A DNA stretch of 39,665 nucleotides from Leptolyngbyaceae cyanobacterium RM1_406_9. Its GTDB lineage: Bacteria; Cyanobacteriota; Cyanobacteriia; Elainellales; Elainellaceae. The stretch covers positions 1 to 39,665 of the forward strand of contig JAAUQZ010000013.1 in NCBI GenBank assembly GCA_012033355.1, given 5' to 3'. Below the pieces are notes generated by a model. The model saw nothing but the letters and a program-made list of their open reading frames with translations. It was not told the origin of the DNA and searched no databases. Shown piece by piece: positions 33,830 through 39,665 of this stretch (positions within the stretch are counted from its first letter, which is position 1; every line of letters starts with the position of its first letter). The position numbers were made by a program, and so were the translations under genes.

Positions 33830-34021
33830 ATGAGCTTAAGGATGAATCAGTTTATGAATCCATCTGTGTTGATGATTTTGATATTGGCGCTGGTATTGAT
33901 TAGCGTGCTGTCTCCTTTCTCAGCCCTGGCGCTATTGATGCTTGCCCTGTTTGTGCCAACGCTGATTTGGGCAGCGTGGACGATTGTACAAAGCTTTCTT
34001 CGAGGAGAGGCTGAGCATTAG
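33830..34021 (+). CDS. Small membrane protein, unknown
   Basis: 63 residues. One long or two short hydrophobic helices (VLMILILALVLISVLSPFSA, LALLMLALFVPTLIWAAW) end in a charged tail, QSFLRGEAEH. ATG 33830 or ATG 33842 could be the start (MSLRMNQFMN). I do not recognise a family. It precedes the CHAT protein by 98 bp on the same strand, but no functional link can be claimed. Confidence 0.5.
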   Translation: MSLRMNQFMNPSVLMILILALVLISVLSPFSALALLMLALFVPTLIWAAWTIVQSFLRGEAEH

Positions 34022-34119
34022 AAATTTGGTGAGAATTTGGGCTGGGAGGGGGTGGGGGGGATTGCCACTCATCCCAAATTTAAAGTTTTATGATGGGAAT
34101 GCCTGAAAGAGATTGAGTT

Positions 34120-37100
34120 TTGAATGGTCAAGTTTATCTTGGATGGGCGCTACCTCATCAGAAGGAAACCATATCACCCGTGATTAGCCGAGTAATTCGA
34201 GGAATCGTTCTGCTGTTGGCGAGCCTTCCAATCGCAGGATTTGTTGGCTCTAGTCAAGCTCTGGCTCAAGTTACGCCTGCCCAAGATGGTGCAGGAACAC
34301 GAGTTAACCAAAATGGCGATCGCTATACCATCGACGGAGGCGCACTTTCCCGTGATGGAGCCAATTTGTTTCACAGCTTCGAGCAATTTGGGCTGGACGC
34401 AAATCAAACCGCTAATTTCCTCACGAATTCACAGATTCAAAATATCCTGGGGCGGGTGACTGGAGGGGATGCGTCCATTATTCACGGTTTGATTCAGGTA
34501 ACGGGGGGTGACTCTAACCTGTATCTGCTCAATCCTGCTGGAATCATTTTTGGTGCAGATGCCCGTTTGGATGTGTCCGGTTCCTTTACTGCTACGACGG
34601 CAGACGGAGTGGGGTTTGGCAACCGCTGGATGAGCGCGATCGCCGACAACAGCTACGCTTCCCTGGTGGGCAATCCTGGCTCCTTTGCCTTCACTAGCGC
34701 CCAGCCCGGTTCTATTCTTAATGCCGGAAGTCTCAGGGTGAGCGAAGGGCAGCAGCTTACTCTGCTGGGGGGCACTGTAATCAACACGGGCACCCTGACT
34801 GCACCGGGCGGACAAATTACCGTTACGGCAGTGCCCGGAGAAAACCTGGTACGAATCAGTCAGTCAGGTCAGTTGTTGAGTTTGGATTTAGAAACGATTG
34901 GTGGAGCGGGGATTGGGGGGTTGGGTCTGCCGTTTACGCCGCTGTCTCTGCCAGAATTGTTGACAGCGGGAGAGGTTGACCATGCGACGGGGGTAACGGT
35001 TAACCGCGACGGGAGCGTCAGCCTGACGGGTTCCGGGCTTGCTCTTTCTACCGAGCCGGGAACGGCGATCGCCTCTGGCACCCTCAACGCCTCTTCCCGC
35101 ACCGCCCGCTCATCCGCTCAAATCAACATTTTGGGCGATCGCGTAGCCCTTCTTGATGCCACTCTGAATGCTTCTGGTCAGGGCAACGGTGGCACTATTC
35201 GCGTAGGCGGCGATTACCAGGGAGCGGGCAGCGTTCCCAATGCTAGCGTTACGTTTGTAGACGAAAATTCTGCCCTGAGTGTAGACGCGCTGAGCCAGGG
35301 AAATGGCGGTCGCATCATCGTTTGGTCAGAAGACACCACGCGGGTCTATGGCAGCTTGAGCGCGAGGGGTGGGGCGCGAAGTGGCAACGGTGGACTGGTG
35401 GAAACTAGCAGTCACGGATTTCTAGACGTGGAAGGCGCACCGGATGTCTCTGCCCGCAATGGCTTGGCGGGAACCTGGCTAATTGACCCCTTTAACATTA
35501 CGATTGCTGATGCGCCAACCAACCGAATTGGCACGGTGGATGATCCGTTTTTGGCGATCGCCAACGATGCTGTCCTGGATGTAGACGATCTGATTGCCGC
35601 CTTAACCGGAGGCGCGAATGTGATTGTCTCTACTGGAACGGCGGGAACGCAGGTTGGCAACATTACCCTTCAAGCAGCGCTGAATTTTGACGGAACGGGC
35701 AGCAACACGTTGACGCTGCAAGCCACGAACGATATCAACATCAATGCGGAAATCTTTGACGGAGCAGTAGGCGGCGACTTGCTCAACCTGGTCTTGGTCG
35801 CAGACAGCGACAGCAGCGGTTTAGGCACTCTGCGAATTCAGCCCAATGGCCGGATCAACACAGGTGGCGGCACGATTACAGGGAGTGGCGGCGGCGGACT
35901 TAGCCTGAATGGAATAGAGCTATCGGGCAATGTTGAATCCGATGCTAGCGCCATTACGCTTACAGGCACCAGTTTTCAAAGTGGGGTATCTCTCACCAAT
36001 GGCACCTTTACCCTGACTGGCAATGGCACTCTAGAGCTAATTAGTACTAGCCCCGGTACGGCGGTCAACATCAACGGTGCCTCCCTGCAATTAGGGGATG
36101 GCAACCTGATCCTGACGGCGGACGCGATCGAACTACCTAACAGCACCATTTTGGGCACGGGTTCGGTGGTGCTCCAGACTGCCAGCCCCGAAATCGCGAT
36201 TCGGGTAGGTGGACAAACTGCGGGAGGGCCGCTGTTCCTCGATCTTTTTGCAACAGAATTAGCTGTATTCCAGAATGGCTTTGACCGCATCACGATTGGA
36301 CGGGCTGATGGCAGCGGACAAATCGATCTGTTGGGAGATGTCACCTTTAACGATCCGGTGACGCTGCAAGCAACCGGGGCGGGTGGCTCGATCGATACAA
36401 CGAACGGCACCATCACCGGACAGGGCAATGCTAGCGTTTCGCTGCTGGCAGATCAAAATGTGGTGACAGGTAACATTACAACGACAGGTCAGGGAATCAC
36501 GCTCAGCAGCACAACAGGCGGAATTGATACGACTGATGGAACGCTGACGACCAACTCAACGGCTGAAGCGTCAGGTGCGATCGCCCTCTCTGCCACAGGA
36601 GATATCGTCACTGGACCCTTATCTTTTGGTGCAGCGCCCGGTGAAAATGCCCTGACCGTTGACACGTCTGGCACGGTTGACCTGAGGGGTGGTTTAACCT
36701 CTACAGGTGGTGAAATAGTCATTGGTGGAGTTACCCGTCCCGGCGATGTCCTACTGCCTGAGAGCCTGGATACTAACGGCGGCGGTTTTAGTCTGTCTCC
36801 CGCTGGCGACATTAACCTGGCAAGCAACATCATCACGGACGGAGGCAACTTCACCCTCAATGGCAACGGCAGCACGACGTTTTCTGGAGTGGTGCAAACC
36901 GTAGGGGGTGACTTTAACCTCTTCAATTCGGGCGCAACTTCGGTGACGGGTTCTGTCACGACTGAGGGGGGCAACTTTACCGTTGATAGCGGTGGCACTA
37001 CTTCAATTGACAGCCCCATCGCCACCGCTGGCGGCAACTTTACGATCAACAGCGGCGGCGAAGCGCTGATTTCAGGCGCGATCGCCACCAACGGCGGCAG

Positions 37101-39456
37101 TTTTACCCTGACCAGTCAGGCGGCAGCTTCTGTGTTTGCCCCTGTTAACACGGGCGGCGGCAATTTCCTGCTAGACAGCCAGGGAAATGTAAGTTTCACG
37201 GAGGCGGTCACAACGGGCGGCGGCAGTTTTAGCGTCGATAGTGAGGGGGCGATCGCCTTCTCTAACCCGATTACCACCAACGGCGGCAGCATTTTGGTAG
37301 ACGGTAGCCAAATCACTACCGTCGCTCTAGATGCCAGCAACAGGGCGGGTGCAGGCGGCAGCATTAGCCTCCTGTCGGATACCAGTATCACCACAGGCAA
37401 CCTCAACAGTTCTGGTACTAGCGGTGGCAATATCTCAGCCAGTGCCACAACTGCAATTACTGCGGGGGCGATCGCCGCAACGGGCACCACAGGTGACGGC
37501 GGCAGCGTTACGCTTGCCTTCACTGGCGACGACAGCACACCTGACTCCAGCGGCGGCGATACGCCTGACCCTACAGAACCTCCAGGCGGCAACACGCCCG
37601 ACTTTAGAAGCGATATTCAAGTGACTTCAATCGATACCTCCAGCCAGCTTGGGCGCGGTGGGCAGGTCGATATCACGGCTGAGCGTTTCTTTCGGGCAAC
37701 CGGCCCAATTGCAGGAAACTCTCAAGGAGCCAGCATTTTTAGCGCTGGAGGGGCTGGCAGCGGCAGCATCACCATTCGGCACGGCGGCAACGGAGTCACT
37801 CCCTTTATCGTTGGAGACGGCAGCACCAACGGCACGGCTGGCAGCATTACCAGCAGCGATTCGGCTATTTCTTCCCCGCCTTCCCAGTCATTCTTAGGAA
37901 GCTTCACCACTGGCAACATTAGTATCATTACCAATGCCCCTAGTAACGGCGGTGGCGGCGATGGCGGTGGCGATGATGGCGGTGGCGATGATGGCGGCGG
38001 CGATGATGGCGGCGGCGGTGGAAATGACGGTGGTGGGGGTAGACCCGGCATTAACATTCCTGGTAGAGAAGACCTCGACGACGTTGGGGTGATAGACAAC
38101 CCGATTATTCCGCGACCCGAATGCCAGGTGAATTGCGATCGCCCCAGCCCTGAGCCTCGGTCTGAGCCAGACTCTAGCAGTAACAGTAGCCCCGCCACCC
38201 CACAGCCGCTTGTCGTTGCCCGAAACACACTGCTGGGAATTCAGCAAGAAACAGGCGTAAAACCCGCGCTAGTTTACATTGGTTTCGTTCCCGTTGAAAG
38301 CACCTTTAACTCTGGTTTCCCTGAACGAGAAGCAACCGCCAGCCAGCAGTTTGAGCAATATTTAGACCGCCAATCCAACGAACCTGAAAGCGTTGCCCTT
38401 TCATTTGAACCTCAGCCCACCGATGAACTGGAACTGCTGCTCGTCACCTCAACTGGAAATCCTATTCGTAGACGACTGGCAGGCGTAACCCGTGCTGAAG
38501 TTGAACAAGCCAGACGCAAATTAGTCAGTCAAATCACCGATCCCCGCTTGTTAGGGTCGGGCTATTTGACTCCGGCTCAGCAGCTTTACCAGTGGCTGAT
38601 CGCTCCGCTAGAGCAGGACTTGCAGGATCAAGAAATTGAGAACCTTTCCTTCATTTTGGATACTGGCTTGCGCTTCATTCCTCTAGCGGCCCTGCACGAT
38701 GGCGATCAGTTTCTTGTCGAGAAATATAGCGTTGGGCTGATGCCCAGTCTCAGCCTGACGGACACTCGCTACACCGATCTGCAAAGTCTGGAAGTTCTAG
38801 CAATGGGTGCCTCTGAGTTTACCGACCAGGTTCCCCTACCCGCAGTGCCAACGGAACTTCAAACGATTGTGCAAGATCTTTGGCCCGGTAAAATTTTCCT
38901 GAATGCTGAATTCACCGTGCAAAATCTCAGACAGCAGCGAGAACAGCGTCCCTACGGCATTCTACACCTGGCAACGCACGGCGAATTTAGACCCGGTGGA
39001 CTGGAAGAATCCTACATTCAGTTTTGGAATCAAAAACTGCGGCTGAATGAAATTCGCCAGCTAGGGCTAAACGACCCTCCTTTAGAATTGCTGGTTTTGA
39101 GCGCTTGCCGGACTGCGTTAGGAGACGATCAGGCGGAGTTGGGCTTTGCCGGATTAGCGGTGCAGGCAGGCGCAAAGTCTGCACTGGCTAGCCTCTGGTA
39201 TGTCAGCGATGAGGGAACGCTAGCTCTGATGACCGAGTTTTACAGCCAGTTGCGCCAGGTGCCGATCAAGGCTGAAGCGCTGCGACAAACTCAGATTGCT
39301 ATGCTCAGGGGCGAGGTACGGCTGCAAGACGGTCAAATCTATAGCTCCCGCTCAGAAACGATATCCTTACCAGAGGGAGTAGTGAGAAATGAAACTCAAG
39401 ACCTATCGCACCCGTTCTACTGGGCAGCATTCACGCTGATTGGGAGTCCCTGGTAA
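34120..39456 (+). CDS. Secreted TPS-type haemagglutinin-like protein with C-terminal CHAT protease domain
   Basis: 1778 residues from a TTG start; GTG 34180 is the alternative. A signal region (IVLLLASLPIAGFVGSSQAL) precedes a two-partner-secretion domain with HSFEQFGL, the core motif NPAGIIFG (Asn138) and GRVTGGDASIIHGLIQV. A long beta-helix follows, including at least seven units of about 22 residues like TxGGNFTxxSxGxxSxxxPI (about 905-1065). A Gly/Asp linker (GGGDDGGG repeats, about 1277-1307) and a Pro/Ser stretch join it to the CHAT domain. Its caspase-like dyad is His1620 in HLATHGEF and Cys1663 in LSACRTA, both intact. It is probably exported by a TpsB pore, which is not in the window. 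Substrate is unknown. Confidence 0.9.
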   Translation: MNGQVYLGWALPHQKETISPVISRVIRGIVLLLASLPIAGFVGSSQALAQVTPAQDGAGTRVNQNGDRYTIDGGALSRDGANLFHSFEQFGLDANQTANFLTNSQIQNILGRVTGGDASIIHGLIQVTGGDSNLYLLNPAGIIFGADARLDVSGSFTATTADGVGFGNRWMSAIADNSYASLVGNPGSFAFTSAQPGSILNAGSLRVSEGQQLTLLGGTVINTGTLTAPGGQITVTAVPGENLVRISQSGQLLSLDLETIGGAGIGGLGLPFTPLSLPELLTAGEVDHATGVTVNRDGSVSLTGSGLALSTEPGTAIASGTLNASSRTARSSAQINILGDRVALLDATLNASGQGNGGTIRVGGDYQGAGSVPNASVTFVDENSALSVDALSQGNGGRIIVWSEDTTRVYGSLSARGGARSGNGGLVETSSHGFLDVEGAPDVSARNGLAGTWLIDPFNITIADAPTNRIGTVDDPFLAIANDAVLDVDDLIAALTGGANVIVSTGTAGTQVGNITLQAALNFDGTGSNTLTLQATNDININAEIFDGAVGGDLLNLVLVADSDSSGLGTLRIQPNGRINTGGGTITGSGGGGLSLNGIELSGNVESDASAITLTGTSFQSGVSLTNGTFTLTGNGTLELISTSPGTAVNINGASLQLGDGNLILTADAIELPNSTILGTGSVVLQTASPEIAIRVGGQTAGGPLFLDLFATELAVFQNGFDRITIGRADGSGQIDLLGDVTFNDPVTLQATGAGGSIDTTNGTITGQGNASVSLLADQNVVTGNITTTGQGITLSSTTGGIDTTDGTLTTNSTAEASGAIALSATGDIVTGPLSFGAAPGENALTVDTSGTVDLRGGLTSTGGEIVIGGVTRPGDVLLPESLDTNGGGFSLSPAGDINLASNIITDGGNFTLNGNGSTTFSGVVQTVGGDFNLFNSGATSVTGSVTTEGGNFTVDSGGTTSIDSPIATAGGNFTINSGGEALISGAIATNGGSFTLTSQAAASVFAPVNTGGGNFLLDSQGNVSFTEAVTTGGGSFSVDSEGAIAFSNPITTNGGSILVDGSQITTVALDASNRAGAGGSISLLSDTSITTGNLNSSGTSGGNISASATTAITAGAIAATGTTGDGGSVTLAFTGDDSTPDSSGGDTPDPTEPPGGNTPDFRSDIQVTSIDTSSQLGRGGQVDITAERFFRATGPIAGNSQGASIFSAGGAGSGSITIRHGGNGVTPFIVGDGSTNGTAGSITSSDSAISSPPSQSFLGSFTTGNISIITNAPSNGGGGDGGGDDGGGDDGGGDDGGGGGNDGGGGRPGINIPGREDLDDVGVIDNPIIPRPECQVNCDRPSPEPRSEPDSSSNSSPATPQPLVVARNTLLGIQQETGVKPALVYIGFVPVESTFNSGFPEREATASQQFEQYLDRQSNEPESVALSFEPQPTDELELLLVTSTGNPIRRRLAGVTRAEVEQARRKLVSQITDPRLLGSGYLTPAQQLYQWLIAPLEQDLQDQEIENLSFILDTGLRFIPLAALHDGDQFLVEKYSVGLMPSLSLTDTRYTDLQSLEVLAMGASEFTDQVPLPAVPTELQTIVQDLWPGKIFLNAEFTVQNLRQQREQRPYGILHLATHGEFRPGGLEESYIQFWNQKLRLNEIRQLGLNDPPLELLVLSACRTALGDDQAELGFAGLAVQAGAKSALASLWYVSDEGTLALMTEFYSQLRQVPIKAEALRQTQIAMLRGEVRLQDGQIYSSRSETISLPEGVVRNETQDLSHPFYWAAFTLIGSPW
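37948..38040 (+). repeat. Short tandem repeat encoding the Gly/Asp linker
   Basis: GGCGGTGGCGATGATGGC-type 18-bp units repeat three to four times, encoding GGGDDG tracts between the beta-helix and the CHAT domain. Such repeats expand and contract readily, so the linker length probably varies between strains. The Asp/Gly content might bind Ca2+, but this is not a canonical RTX nonapeptide. Confidence 0.7.
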
Positions 39457-39475
39457 AGTCGCAACCCCTTCCCCC

Positions 39476-39665
39476 TTACCATGGCAACCGACTGCCATCC
39501 CAGGAAAAGAATTCGCCGCTGTCGCTTTCCTGAAGCCGATCGAGGACGGCTAGCAGTTGACGAACGGTGCGATCGCAAGAAAACAGCTTCTCAGGCGGCA
39601 CACTGCGTTGAAACGGACGAGATAGCTGCGTGTCTGTTGTGCCCGGATGCAGCGTCACCACGATC
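39476..39665 (-). CDS. Short-chain dehydrogenase/reductase, C-terminal part (runs off window)
   Basis: The last approximately 62 residues are visible: VVTLHPGTTDTQLSRPFQRS, then VPPEKLFSCDRTVRQLLAVL and SGEFFSWDGSRLPW. HPGTTDTxLSxPF after the cofactor fold, and the terminal GxFFxWDGxxLPW, match atypical SDRs of the C-factor/YciK-like group, whose substrate is usually unknown. The NAD(P)-binding and YxxxK motifs lie outside the window. It converges on the CHAT gene, with 19 bp between the stops. Confidence 0.8.
   Translation of the reverse strand, partial: IVVTLHPGTTDTQLSRPFQRSVPPEKLFSCDRTVRQLLAVLDRLQESDSGEFFSWDGSRLPW

Noticed and set aside
35976-38228. Several antisense frames of 150-200 residues within the CHAT protein gene
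   Set aside because: They are Pro/Val-rich reverse translations of the Gly/Thr/Ser repeats and have no start signals or family pattern.

Overview
The window is chromosomal DNA from a cyanobacterium. The palindrome GCGATCGC (HIP1) recurs throughout. Several genes are characteristic of, or confined to, cyanobacteria: a NarM-type nitrate-reductase assembly factor, a CCB2/CCB4-type cytochrome b6f cofactor-assembly protein, and a very long haemagglutinin-like protein ending in a CHAT protease. Small hairpin-forming dispersed repeats fill many gaps, as in filamentous, Leptolyngbya/Oscillatoriales-like genomes. Genus assignment is inference only. I found no tRNA, rRNA or CRISPR array, and no intact transposase.

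Left part (1-13000), mostly housekeeping. It holds the start of a HAD phosphatase, a M15-type peptidoglycan peptidase with four internal repeats and a broken 3' end, and a CPA1 Na+/H+ antiporter. A translation/RNA block follows: ffh, then rpsP-khpA-phoH, with a small antisense TonB-domain gene between ffh and rpsP. Next are a lumenal-type DUF6816-like protein overlapping narM, phosphoglucomutase (pgm), and an unusual solute-binding/OmpA fusion. A repeat-rich gap lies at 8797-9312.

Middle (13000-25000). An ECF sigma factor has lost region 4 next to a dispersed repeat. Then come an alpha/beta hydrolase, a DUF5996 protein, an AT-richer solitary HsdR_N-type nuclease, a PBP4-type DD-carboxypeptidase, the CCB-type protein, a frameshifted DUF456 membrane protein, a RfaE1-type sugar kinase, an exported formamidase-like protein, a solitary OmpR-type response regulator, and RecD2 helicase split into two reading frames.

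Accessory region (25000-30000). Two toxin-antitoxin modules, one with a truncated toxin, lie between two 45-bp direct repeats. They are followed by a decayed type I restriction-modification locus: an hsdM tail with an internal stop, a PD-(D/E)xK protein, and an hsdS half-gene with an internal stop. A broken UPF0175/DUF3368 pair and an intact MntA/HepT pair sit inside that locus. A Uma2 nuclease closes the region.

Right part (30000-39665). It carries a TPR protein, ygfZ, a conserved unknown, a MITE-like element, a DUF2795 protein, a small membrane protein and the 1778-residue TPS/CHAT protein. The C-terminus of a short-chain dehydrogenase runs off the window.

Three otherwise normal genes (M15 peptidase, DUF456, recD2) are each interrupted exactly where one base seems to be missing from a homopolymer run. 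The reader should weigh sequencing error, real mutation and, for DUF456 (A AAA AAG in the slippery phase), programmed -1 frameshifting.
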